Part shown: in pieces, positions 1 through 8,190 of the stretch
Layout of the letters: each line of letters begins with the position of its first letter
Position numbering within the stretch: position 1 is the first letter of the stretch
DNA from: VRUE01 sp036276735
GTDB lineage: Bacteria; Actinomycetota; Thermoleophilia; Solirubrobacterales; 70-9
Length of the DNA stretch: 64,000 nucleotides
Direction: 5' to 3'
NCBI GenBank assembly: GCA_036276735.1
Contig: DASUOH010000046.1
Location: 1-64,000, forward strand
Made by a program: the position numbers and the translations under genes
Notes under the pieces: generated by a model
Told to the model about the DNA's origin: nothing
The model's database searches: none
The model's input: the letters and a program-made list of their open reading frames with translations, nothing else

Positions 1-29
1 GGTTGACCACCCACTATGGGTGGTCAACC
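1..29. repeat. Hairpin repeat R3, copy 1
   Basis: A perfect 13-bp stem (GGTTGACCACCCA) closes on a 3-nt loop just downstream of the stop of the minus-strand penicillin acylase gene. With the next 8 bases it recurs, inverted, at 23565-23600. Its place after a stop codon suggests a terminator, but there is no U-tract. The window edge may cut the element. Confidence 0.7.
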
Positions 30-40
30 GCGTCCACCCC

Positions 41-2425
41 CTACCCCGCCGGCACGAGGCGCAGCTCGCGCCAGGGGGCCTCGCCGGCCATCGGCTGGGT
101 GCGGCCGTCGAGCCAGTCGGCCTGCAGGTCGTCGTAGTGCGGGCTGGCGGGATGGCCGGACTGGCCGGTGAACATCTGCCAGCGCGAGCGGTCGGGGTCG
201 GTCGGGTCGGCGACCATCCGCCAGCTCGGCGCCCAGACGGCGCGGTAGGGGTCGTTGGGGTCGTAGGCGATCTGGCTGACCGTCTCCTGCGCGCCGCCGG
301 CCTTCAGGCGTCGGTTGAGCAGGCGGCGCAGCAGCGGGTTCGCTTCGCCGAGCGGGTGCGGGAACTCCATCTCGTGGACGCGTCCCCAGCGCCAGCCGGC
401 CGGGTCGGGGCCGAAGCGGTCGCCGAGGTCGTCGAGGGCGCCGGCCAGCGCCTCCAGCGCCAGGCCGTCCCAGGAGCGGCCGATCAGCTCCTCGTCGCCC
501 TCCTCCCAGAGCTTCATCAGGTGCGAGTGCCAGCGCCACGGCGAGGTGACGTGGGAGGTGAAGCCGTTGTCGGCGCGGTCGAGCCAGCGCTCGCTGAGGT
601 CGCGGTCGCCGATCGCGGCCCGCGCGAACTCACGTCCCAGCCGCAGCAGGAAGGCCTGGTAGATCGTCCCGGCGACGGTGCCCGGGTCGAGCCGCCCATC
701 CCAGCTTCGCAGTCGCTCGATCGCACTCCGCTCGCGCTGGCCACGTGGGCGCAGCCGGCCGAGCCGGCGCGCCGCCTCGACGCCGGGGATCGAGAAGTTG
801 TCGGACTGCATCGCCTCGAAGCCGTCGAGGTCGTGTTCGTCGCTCGCCCGCAGCAGGTCCTCGATCCGCCGCGCCCGGTAGCCGTCCAGCCAGTCGCTGG
901 TGATGTGGTGGGGGTACTCGTCACCGACGATGCGGTTGTTGGCGGTTACGAGGAAGCCGCTCTCCGGATCGACGACCTCCGGGAGCTCGTCATAGGGGAC
1001 CGTCCCCTCCCACTCGTACTCGCCGCTCCAGCCCGGCTTCGGCAGGTCGGGGGAGCCACCTCGGCGCAGCGGCAGGCGGCCGACCAGCTTGTAGCCGATC
1101 GAGCCGCCGCGGTCGGCCCAGACCATGTTCGAAGCGGGGGAGGTGTGGCCCTCGAGGCTGGCGACGAGATCGGGGCCGGAGCGGATGCCGTGCAGCTCGA
1201 ACATGCCGGCGAAAGCGGTCGGCGCGTCGAGCGCGATCCAGCGCAGGGCGAGCGGCTCGCCCTCGTCGGCGCCGAGCGCCTGGTTGACGATCGGGCCGTG
1301 GTGGGTGACCCGCACCTCCATGACCTCCGGCTCGTCGCGGCCCTTGACGGCGATCTCCTCCCGGATCACCTGCAGCGGCCGCCACTCGTCCTCGAACAGG
1401 TAGCGGTCGCCCTCGATCCGCTCGACGAAGAGATCCTGGACGTCGGCCATCACGTTGGTGAAAGTCCAGGCGACGTCGTTGTTCTGGCCCATGTAGACGC
1501 CCGGCAGGCCGGGCAGCGAGGCGCCGCGCACGAAGCGGTCACCCAGGGTCAGCCCGACCTGGTACCAGATGCCCGGCATGCTCGGCGGCAGGTGCGGGTC
1601 GCCGGCGACGAGGGACGATCCGGTCGCGCTCATCGAGCCGCTGACGGCCCAATTGTTGGAGCCGCTCGCCTCGCCGGCGAGGCCGATCGCGCCGCGCACG
1701 GCGTCGATCTGCTCGGCCAGCGCCAAGCCGTCGCCCGACCAGGGTTCCTGGGTGACTACCGGGTTGTCGGCCGGATATCCGGGGTCGAGCTTGGCCGCCA
1801 GCTCGGCACCAAGGGCTCGCGTCATGTCGGAGCGCAGCAGCTCCTTCTCCCAGTTGGTCGAGAGGCCGAAGGCGAGCAGCTTGCCGAGGCCGAGGATGTC
1901 CGCCGGCCGCCACGGCTCGAACTCGAGGCCGAGCAGGCGCATCTCGAAGGGCGGCGCCTTGGCGGCGGCTGCTGCCGCGTTGACGCCCTCGCAGAAGCGC
2001 TCGAGCAGGCCGCGCAGTTGCGGGTCGAGCTCGGCAGCCTCGCGCTCGGCGACACGGTGGATGCCAAGCGTTCGCATCAGGCGGTCGACCTGGAGGCCCT
2101 CCTCGCCGGCCATCTCGGCCAGCCGGCCGCAGACGACGCGGCGGTAGAAGTCGAGCTGCCAGAGACGGTCCTGGCCGTGGCAGAAGCCCTCGCCGAACCA
2201 GAGGTCAGCGGGGTGCTCGGCCGCGACGTGGGGCACGCCCCAGCGGTCGCGCCGCACCGTGACCGGCCCGTGCAGGCCGGGGAGCCGGAGCTCGCCCTTG
2301 GTCTTAGGCAGCGGCCGTCGGGCGAGGAAGTGCCAGACGACGCCGAGCGCCGCTCCGACCAGGCCGGTGCCGATCGCCCCCGCGATAACCCCGGTCCTGA
2401 CCGTCCCACGCCCGCGCCCGCTCAT
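41..2425 (-). CDS. Penicillin acylase family (Ntn-hydrolase) protein
   Basis: A 794-residue protein of the penicillin amidase / acylhomoserine lactone acylase family, which hydrolyses amide bonds with an N-terminal nucleophile exposed by autocatalytic cleavage. The motif SGSNNWAVSG places the nucleophile at about Ser256, so cleavage would give an alpha chain of about 255 residues and a beta chain of about 540. Residues 13-35 form one hydrophobic segment after a basic start (RGRGTVR), consistent with a membrane anchor or uncleaved signal. Length is normal for the family. The substrate (beta-lactam, N-acyl-homoserine lactone or another acyl amide) cannot be told from sequence. It stands alone, divergent from the next gene. 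Confidence 0.9.
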   Translation of the reverse strand: MSGRGRGTVRTGVIAGAIGTGLVGAALGVVWHFLARRPLPKTKGELRLPGLHGPVTVRRDRWGVPHVAAEHPADLWFGEGFCHGQDRLWQLDFYRRVVCGRLAEMAGEEGLQVDRLMRTLGIHRVAEREAAELDPQLRGLLERFCEGVNAAAAAAKAPPFEMRLLGLEFEPWRPADILGLGKLLAFGLSTNWEKELLRSDMTRALGAELAAKLDPGYPADNPVVTQEPWSGDGLALAEQIDAVRGAIGLAGEASGSNNWAVSGSMSATGSSLVAGDPHLPPSMPGIWYQVGLTLGDRFVRGASLPGLPGVYMGQNNDVAWTFTNVMADVQDLFVERIEGDRYLFEDEWRPLQVIREEIAVKGRDEPEVMEVRVTHHGPIVNQALGADEGEPLALRWIALDAPTAFAGMFELHGIRSGPDLVASLEGHTSPASNMVWADRGGSIGYKLVGRLPLRRGGSPDLPKPGWSGEYEWEGTVPYDELPEVVDPESGFLVTANNRIVGDEYPHHITSDWLDGYRARRIEDLLRASDEHDLDGFEAMQSDNFSIPGVEAARRLGRLRPRGQRERSAIERLRSWDGRLDPGTVAGTIYQAFLLRLGREFARAAIGDRDLSERWLDRADNGFTSHVTSPWRWHSHLMKLWEEGDEELIGRSWDGLALEALAGALDDLGDRFGPDPAGWRWGRVHEMEFPHPLGEANPLLRRLLNRRLKAGGAQETVSQIAYDPNDPYRAVWAPSWRMVADPTDPDRSRWQMFTGQSGHPASPHYDDLQADWLDGRTQPMAGEAPWRELRLVPAG

Positions 2426-2517
2426 CGTCCTTGTGTATCAGGAAACTGGCTGGCTGGCCAGGGTACTGAAACGACTTCGCCGCGACGATCACTACTTTCG
2501 CGACGCCAGCTGGGTTG

Positions 2518-2523
2518 TATAAC
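2518..2523 (+). promoter_or_regulatory. Possible -10 element
   Basis: TATAAC lies inside the small palindrome GGTTGTATAACC (2513-2524), 23 bases before the ATG of the delta-60 repeat gene. A weak TTTCGC about 16 bases upstream could be the -35. This is a promoter-like match only. Confidence 0.3.
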
Positions 2524-2546
2524 CGCACACGAGACAAGGGGGATCG

Positions 2547-3965
2547 ATGGGAAGCAGCGGCGGCTGGGATCAGAGGAGGCGACGCGCGGTGCTCGGCGCA
2601 TGGTCCCTGGCGATCGTCATCCTGTCCACCGCTGTCCCAACCGCCTTTGGCGCGAACGGGACGGGATCTCTCGACCGCAGCTTCGGCGATTTCGGCCGTG
2701 CCACGGCAACCGCGCCCCTTGGATCCGGCTGGCTGGACGCCGACGTCCAGCTAGCCGAAGGCTCAGAAGGCGACATCGTCGTTGGTAGCGGCGACACGGT
2801 GGTCCGCTTCGACCCGGATGGACGGCTCGACGGCTCATTTGGGGCGGACGGCCGGCTTGCGCTTGCCGACTCGGCCCAGACCGACTTCACGCTCCGCGAC
2901 CTCGCGATCGACCCAGCGGGACGCGTACTGGTCTTCGGGGCAGCCGTGAGCATGACCGAGACGGAAGAGGTCGGTCCCTATCCGCTCGGGCGCGTGCCCG
3001 AGAGCCTGGGCGCGGTCCGCCGGTATGACCAACATGGAAACCCGGACCCCACCTTCGGGGGAGGCGACGGATTGGTTACGACGGATTTCGGACTATCCCC
3101 CACGCTGGGGAAAATCGGGACGGTCCGCATCGCTCGGGGCATTGTGGACGATCAGAGCCGACCGGTCGTGCTCGGTTCCGTTCGGGGGATCGGCGGCTGC
3201 GGCGCCCGGCCGGCCTTCATCGAGCGCCGACTCCTGATCTCACGGCTGACGTCCGACGGCCAGCCCGACCCAGCCTTCGGCCTGGACGGCCAAATGTCCC
3301 ACCCACCCCTGTACGGAATCGGTGAGTGGGCGTTCGGGCCGGGCCACGAGCCAGTGATCGCTGGCTGGCTCGAGGGTGGATGCGTACCAGACGCTGAAGG
3401 GGGGCCCTCCCCTGCCACTGGAATGATCGATCTGCGCTCCGACGGTTCTCTGGACGAGAGCTTCGGGGAAGGGGGACGTCGCTACTTTCCCACCCTCGGC
3501 TCGATCGCCGACCTTGTCGTGGACCGCCGCGGTCGCATCGTCGTGCGAAGCAGCATGTTGGTGACGCGACTGACGGCCGACGGCGAGCTGGACCGCTCGT
3601 TTGGACGAGGCGGCCGGACGGCAGTCCAGCTGCCCAAGTTCAGTGGGCTGACGTCGATGGCTGTCGACACGAGCGGCGGCGTACTGCTCGTCGGAACGCT
3701 CGCCCTGAGGAAGCGCGAGGCGGGTGCGTTCAACGATCTCTTTCGCCGGTCGTTCACCGTGATCCGCCTACACTCATCGGGGCGCCCAGATCGAGGTTTC
3801 GGGAAGGGGGGCTGGATCGCAACCCGTTTTGGCCGCCGCTCGAGCGTTGTGCCCGGCGAGACTCTGGTCGATGCCGAGGATCGCTTAGTCGTCGCTGGAG
3901 CTATCGCACGGCCGGACATGGCACCAACCGGCGGTTTTGCCGTTGCCCGCTACAGGGTCCCCTGA
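2547..3965 (+). CDS. Secreted delta-60 repeat (beta-propeller-like) protein
   Basis: A 472-residue protein with a basic, hydrophobic N-terminus (RRRRAVLGAWSLAIVILS) that looks like a signal peptide. The body carries at least seven copies of the delta-60 / DUF5122 repeat, recognised by the recurring core (L/P)D.(S/T/A)FG..G: LDRSFGDFGR, LDGSFGADGR, PDPTFGGGDG, PDPAFGLDGQ, LDESFGEGGR, LDRSFGRGGR and PDRGFGKGGW. Such repeats are thought to build beta-propellers in exported proteins; no enzymatic function is known. The ATG is preceded by a purine-rich ribosome site (AAGGGGG). It is probably a single-gene unit. Confidence 0.85.
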   Translation: MGSSGGWDQRRRRAVLGAWSLAIVILSTAVPTAFGANGTGSLDRSFGDFGRATATAPLGSGWLDADVQLAEGSEGDIVVGSGDTVVRFDPDGRLDGSFGADGRLALADSAQTDFTLRDLAIDPAGRVLVFGAAVSMTETEEVGPYPLGRVPESLGAVRRYDQHGNPDPTFGGGDGLVTTDFGLSPTLGKIGTVRIARGIVDDQSRPVVLGSVRGIGGCGARPAFIERRLLISRLTSDGQPDPAFGLDGQMSHPPLYGIGEWAFGPGHEPVIAGWLEGGCVPDAEGGPSPATGMIDLRSDGSLDESFGEGGRRYFPTLGSIADLVVDRRGRIVVRSSMLVTRLTADGELDRSFGRGGRTAVQLPKFSGLTSMAVDTSGGVLLVGTLALRKREAGAFNDLFRRSFTVIRLHSSGRPDRGFGKGGWIATRFGRRSSVVPGETLVDAEDRLVVAGAIARPDMAPTGGFAVARYRVP

Positions 3966-3995
3966 GGGGCCTACCGAAGGCCAGAGGTCCTGGCG

Positions 3996-4772
3996 TCACT
4001 CCGCGAGGTCGCCCGGCAGCCGTCCCTCGGTGGCCAGCTTCTGCAGGTGCGCCTCCATCACCAGCGCCGCCGCCGGGCGCATCCGCTCGGGGACGTCGCC
4101 CCAGGCCTCGGCCAGCAGCGCCTCGCGCGAGCGCTCGCCACGCTCGAGGGCGGCGAGCAGCCGCCGCTCGCGCATCTCGCGGTGCTCGACGTACTCGGCG
4201 AGCTTCGCGGCCGGGTCGGTCACCCAGGGGCCGTGGCCAGGGCAGATCAGCTCTGGCCGCTCAGCCTGGATGCGGCGCAGTGAGTCCATGTAGGCGGCGA
4301 GCGAGCCGCCGTCGGGCGGCACGAAGGTCGAGCCCTCGCCCAAGACGAGGTCGCCGCTGAAGCAGACCCGGTCGGCGGTCATCAAGCAGACGTGGTCGGC
4401 GGCATGGCCGGGCGTCGCGATCGCCCGCAGCCCCCCATGTTCCTCGCCGTCGGCGGGCAGCACGACCGGCGGCCAGGCGGACGCCGCCCCCGCCGCGGCC
4501 ATCTCCGCCAGTCGCTCCGCCCCGTCGGCATGGTCGCCGTGCGTGTGGGTGAGCAGGACCATCCCGATCCCGCCCCGCTCCTCGGCCGCGGCGCGCACCT
4601 TCTCCAGGTGCCCGGCATGGTTCGGCCCCGGATCGATCACCACACAAGGGTCCGACCCGTACAGGTAGGTATTCGTCCCATCCCCAGTCATCGGCCCGGG
4701 ATTCGGCGCCACGACCCTCAGAATCTCCGCGTGCCCCGGGGCTAGCTCGCTCTGTGCCGACGGCTGCGTCAA
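3996..4772 (-). CDS. MBL-fold metallo-hydrolase
   Basis: A 258-residue metallo-beta-lactamase-fold hydrolase. The zinc signature THTHGDHADG is at about residues 75-84, followed by further conserved His motifs (TPGHAADH, CPGHGPW). The opening (VAPNPGPMTGDGTNTYL) and overall shape match the subfamily related to human LACTB2 and RNase-Z-like hydrolases; the substrate is unknown. The start is TTG at 4772; no ATG or GTG lies upstream in frame. An R1 element occupies the space between this gene and pafBC upstream, so its transcript probably begins in or beyond that element. Confidence 0.85.
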   Translation of the reverse strand: MTQPSAQSELAPGHAEILRVVAPNPGPMTGDGTNTYLYGSDPCVVIDPGPNHAGHLEKVRAAAEERGGIGMVLLTHTHGDHADGAERLAEMAAAGAASAWPPVVLPADGEEHGGLRAIATPGHAADHVCLMTADRVCFSGDLVLGEGSTFVPPDGGSLAAYMDSLRRIQAERPELICPGHGPWVTDPAAKLAEYVEHREMRERRLLAALERGERSREALLAEAWGDVPERMRPAAALVMEAHLQKLATEGRLPGDLAE

Positions 4773-4774
4773 GT

Positions 4775-4893
4775 GCCTAGCCCATCCCGGTAGGGCTGGA
4801 ACGTCTTGTACTTTTTTTGCGCCGACATCCTCGGACGGCCACCTACTGTCTTCAAAAAAAGTTAAGTGGAAGCCCTACCGGGATGGGCTTGGC
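4775..4893. repeat. Structured intergenic element R1, copy 1
   Basis: A 119-bp imperfect palindrome. The outer arms 4779-4797 and 4871-4889 are a perfect 19-bp inverted repeat (AGCCCATCCCGGTAGGGCT), extended 3 bp beyond a T-T mismatch. Inside are the family-conserved blocks GTCTTGTAC plus T7 on the left and A7 plus GTTAAG.GGAA on the right; the T7 and A7 tracts pair. It lies downstream of pafBC and upstream of the MBL gene, both on the minus strand. Other copies are at 28860-28972 and 30097-30208. Confidence 0.85.
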
Positions 4894-4898
4894 CACCG

Positions 4899-6959
4899 TC
4901 ACGCCGCAGCCGCGGCAACTTCCTTGGCGATCGCCTCGCGCGCCTCATCGGGCTCGAGCACGACCAGGTCGCCGGCCCCCCGCAGGATCTCCCGCACCAA
5001 CCAGGACGTCCCCGCGTATGGCAGCTCGACGACGACCGCGCCGTCCTCCAGCTCCTCGACCACCGTTCGCTCCTCGCGCAGCCAGCGGGCGCGCTCGGGT
5101 GAGACCCAGACCCGGGCCACCTCGGCGGTCGGCACCTCGCCGTCGGTCATCCAACCCTCGACCCCGGCCAGCTCTTCGACCTCGGGCCGCGGCTGGAAGC
5201 CCTCCTCGGCCAGCGTCGCCCCTTTGATCCGGTCGAGCTTGAAGTGACGTACGTCCTCCCGCTTGAGGTCGTAGCACTCGACGTACCAGCCCTCGCGTCC
5301 GTTCTCGAGCCGGTAGGGCTCGACCCGGCGCTTGGTGAAGGTGTCCTCGTTCTCCTTGTAGTAGTCGAGCTCGAGGATTCGGCGTCCCGCGATCGCCTCG
5401 TTGACGACCCGGGCGATCTTGGCGTCGCCGCCGCTGCCGGTGGCGATCTCCAGGCCCTCCTCGGAGGGGTCATGGCCGAGCGCCGCGACGATCTTGGTGC
5501 GAGCGCTCTGCAGGCCGCCCTGCGGCAGGTGGTCGCCGAAGAGGTCGATTGCCGCGACCAGCGCCTTCGCCTCGAGCGGCAGCAGGCGAGCCGGCCGGGC
5601 GAAGTTGTCGCCGTAGGGCTCGGAATCGACCTCGATCTCATCGCCGAGGATTTCGGCGTAGAGGACGTAGGTGCCGCCGCCGAAGTTGACGACGTTGAGC
5701 AGGTCGATGTCCTCGCGCAGCTCCTCGTCGGTCAGCTCGAGCCGCTGGCGCAGCTCCTCGACCCGCAGCCGCTCGCCGCGCTTGGCGGCTTCGATCAAGA
5801 GTCCGGCGAGGGTGACGAGGCGGGCGAAGCGCTCGGGCCGGATCGCCGCCTCGCCGCGCCCGTTGGATCGCGAGCGTCGCGGCGCCTCGCGCAGCGGTCG
5901 CTCGACCGTGCCGGCGGGCTCGAAGCCGTTGACGTGGCGACTGTGGAGCAACTCCAGCCGCTGCTCGGCTTCCTCGCGCAGCTCGTCAGGGGCGAGCACG
6001 GCGGCGTTCTGGCGCCAGCGCAGCACCCAGGCGATCAGCTCGCGCGGCGAGGCGTACTCGGTCTCGAAGATCGTGCCCTTGCCGGGCGCGCCGTCGGACT
6101 TCCTCGCCGGCCGCAGCTCACCGTAGTCGCCGTAGTCGCGCTCGACCAGCCAGGCGATCCGGTCGCGCAGGAAGATCCTGGCGCGGCCCTGGACCTCGCC
6201 GAGCTGCCAGTCGGCGCGGCCGCCGTAGTCGCGGCGGTCGAAGTCCTCGGGGGTCGAGAAGTCGTGCTCGGCCTTGGTCGCGTAGCCGACCTTGCCCTGG
6301 ATCCGCGAGAGGCGGAAGACGCGCACCGCGTCGCGCTCGTGTGAGTGGCCGATCAAATAGAACTGGCCACTGCGGAAGACCAGGTGGTATGGGTCGACCT
6401 TGCGCTTCTCGGTCTCGTCGCGCTCCATCGTGTAGTAGGTGAACTCGATCGTCTTGCGGCGCGAGATCGCCGTCTCGATCTTGGAGAGGCGCTGGGAGAG
6501 CTCGCGGCCGCCGGCCGACGCGGTCATCGCCATCTCGACCGGCGCGCCCTCGCCCTCGCTGAGCGGGTTGGGGTGGCCCCAGGCGACCTGCTGCAGCGCC
6601 AGCCGCAGCGGCTCGGCATAGGCGAATTCGCCCTGAGTCAGCAGCGAGAGCGCCGTGCTCAGCGACGCCAGCTCGTCGTCGGTGAACTCGATCGCGTCCA
6701 GGTAGAAGTTCTCGGGCGGCAGCGAGTAGAGCTCGGCCTCGAAGAAGCCCTCGCCCGGTTTCTCGACCGAGAGCTGGATGCCGAGGCTTTCCAGCTCGGC
6801 CCGGTCCGCGTAGAAGCGGCGCGCGAAGGCGTCGTCGTTCATGTCGCTGTAGCCCTCGACCTCGCGCTTGATCTCCAGGGCCGAGACCGGTCGGCCCTGC
6901 GCCATCAGGAACGAGATCAGAGAGAGCTGGCGGATCAGCTTCTCGGTGTCCTTCGCCAC
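4899..6959 (-). CDS. pafBC: PafBC-like WYL transcriptional regulator, single-chain
   Basis: A 686-residue regulator made of two tandem HTH-WYL halves. Half one begins MAKDTEKLIRQLSLISFL with an HTH, then a WYL region near residues 150-260 (RKTIEFTYY...KVDPYHL). Half two restarts near residue 380 (RPERFARLVTLAGLL) with its own HTH and a second WYL region (RILELDYY...RRVEPYRLEN). In mycobacteria PafB and PafC are separate genes that form a heterodimer activating the LexA-independent DNA-damage response; here one chain carries both. No proteasome-ligase gene pafA is in the window, so the usual context is missing. The start is GTG at 6959. R1 copy 1 follows the stop. Confidence 0.85.
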   Translation of the reverse strand: MAKDTEKLIRQLSLISFLMAQGRPVSALEIKREVEGYSDMNDDAFARRFYADRAELESLGIQLSVEKPGEGFFEAELYSLPPENFYLDAIEFTDDELASLSTALSLLTQGEFAYAEPLRLALQQVAWGHPNPLSEGEGAPVEMAMTASAGGRELSQRLSKIETAISRRKTIEFTYYTMERDETEKRKVDPYHLVFRSGQFYLIGHSHERDAVRVFRLSRIQGKVGYATKAEHDFSTPEDFDRRDYGGRADWQLGEVQGRARIFLRDRIAWLVERDYGDYGELRPARKSDGAPGKGTIFETEYASPRELIAWVLRWRQNAAVLAPDELREEAEQRLELLHSRHVNGFEPAGTVERPLREAPRRSRSNGRGEAAIRPERFARLVTLAGLLIEAAKRGERLRVEELRQRLELTDEELREDIDLLNVVNFGGGTYVLYAEILGDEIEVDSEPYGDNFARPARLLPLEAKALVAAIDLFGDHLPQGGLQSARTKIVAALGHDPSEEGLEIATGSGGDAKIARVVNEAIAGRRILELDYYKENEDTFTKRRVEPYRLENGREGWYVECYDLKREDVRHFKLDRIKGATLAEEGFQPRPEVEELAGVEGWMTDGEVPTAEVARVWVSPERARWLREERTVVEELEDGAVVVELPYAGTSWLVREILRGAGDLVVLEPDEAREAIAKEVAAAAA

Positions 6960-7041
6960 GTGCCCAGAATAGTGAGGACGGGCTCGAAGTCTCCCCCTCC
7001 GGACGGCCTTAAAGCCGCTATTTGGCGGGTTCGGAAGCGGG

Positions 7042-8118
7042 CTAGGCGGCTTGGCGCCCGGCCGGGTCGGCCGCCGCGCGCTGACCGAAGTAGGCGGAGC
7101 CGGAGAGCGCCCGGTCGAAGCCCGACCAGGACTCGCCGTCGCGCAGCTCCCGCTCGAGGCGGTCGAAGCTGCCCAGCCGCCCGCCCAGGTTGTCGATCAT
7201 GTGGACGAGGACGGCCTCACGGGTCGCCGGCACGACCGGCGAGCCGTGCTCGAGCGAGCCGTGGTGACTGAGGATGATGTGGAGGACCGCCTGGGCCAGG
7301 TCGGGGTCGAAGTCGGGGACGTCCTCGATCTGGCGGCGCACCCGGTAGTAGCCGAGCGGGATCTCACCCTGCAGGCGGCCGGCGTCGGTGAGGTCGATCG
7401 CGAAGGGGTCGTCGTTATAGGCCTCGATCTTGCCGATGTCGTGGAGCAGGGCGCCGGTGACAGCGACCTCGCGATCGATGCCGGGGAAGAAGTTGGCGGC
7501 GGCGCTGACCGCCTGCGCCACCGAGACCGTGTGCTCGAGCAGCCCGTGGCGGTAGGCCTGGTGGTAGGTCTTTGCCGCGGGGGCGTCGCGGAAGCGGCGC
7601 CAGATCTCCGAGCGAGGCCCGAAGAAGCGGTCGAGCAGGTCGGCGAGCTGCCGATCCTGGACGGTGCGGAGCAGATCGCGCAGGTCGCCCTCCAACCGCT
7701 CGAAGGGGATATGGGAGCCGGCGATCAGGTCCTCGGGCACGTACTCGCCGTCGGCCGCCACGCGCAAGGCCGAGATCTTGATCTTCGGGCCCCAGCGCTC
7801 GCTGACCTCGAAGCTGCCGCTGACGAAGACGGCGGTGCCGGGCGCCGTAAGCGTGTAGAGGGTCTCCGCCTCCTCCCAGCAGACCGCCTCGGCGCTGCCG
7901 CTGGTGTCGCAGAGGACGAGCCGCAGCCACGGGTCGCCGTTGCGGCGCCGGCGCAGCTCTCGCTCACGCACCGCGTAGACGCCGCTGACCCGGCCGCCGT
8001 CCTCCAGCTCGCGCAGCGGCACCCGCACGGAGTCGGCCTGCGGCGACTCCGTCACCGTCGGGGCTGGCTCCTCGACGACCGGCCGCCCATCCGTGTCCGT
8101 CAGCGACTCCTGGAACAT
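7042..8118 (-). CDS. YhaM-like 3'-5' exonuclease (OB fold + HD domain)
   Basis: A 358-residue protein with an OB-fold nucleic-acid-binding region in the first third (GRVSGVYAVRE...DPWLRLVLCDTSG) and an HD metal-dependent hydrolase domain after about residue 165. The HD signature is ALLHDIGKIEAY, followed by HIILSHHGSLEHGSPVVP. This architecture and length match YhaM/CBF1-type 3'-5' exoribonucleases involved in RNA turnover and replication. The first 35 residues are a non-conserved acidic tail. It lies upstream of pafBC on the same strand with an 82-bp gap. Confidence 0.85.
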   Translation of the reverse strand: MFQESLTDTDGRPVVEEPAPTVTESPQADSVRVPLRELEDGGRVSGVYAVRERELRRRRNGDPWLRLVLCDTSGSAEAVCWEEAETLYTLTAPGTAVFVSGSFEVSERWGPKIKISALRVAADGEYVPEDLIAGSHIPFERLEGDLRDLLRTVQDRQLADLLDRFFGPRSEIWRRFRDAPAAKTYHQAYRHGLLEHTVSVAQAVSAAANFFPGIDREVAVTGALLHDIGKIEAYNDDPFAIDLTDAGRLQGEIPLGYYRVRRQIEDVPDFDPDLAQAVLHIILSHHGSLEHGSPVVPATREAVLVHMIDNLGGRLGSFDRLERELRDGESWSGFDRALSGSAYFGQRAAADPAGRQAA

Positions 8119-8190
8119 CGTGCGGCCAAGGTAGAGAGGGACGCGGACGGCTAGGGAACGACTTTCGCGCGCCGTGGGGTCATCGCACCG

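Noticed and set aside
20..2788. Very long open frame on the plus strand opposite the penicillin acylase gene
   Set aside because: High-GC antisense shadow: composition is Arg/Ala/Gly/Val-rich with no family motif, while the minus strand encodes a complete, recognisable enzyme. The same reasoning removes long frames opposite pafBC, yhaM, the membrane protein, the helicase, the biotin carboxylase, sir, pucR and the transaminase.
4775..4893. R1 elements as integron attC sites
   Set aside because: GTTAAGT fits the attC core pattern on one side only; the partner core is missing, there is no integrase, and the genes between copies are ordinary core genes.
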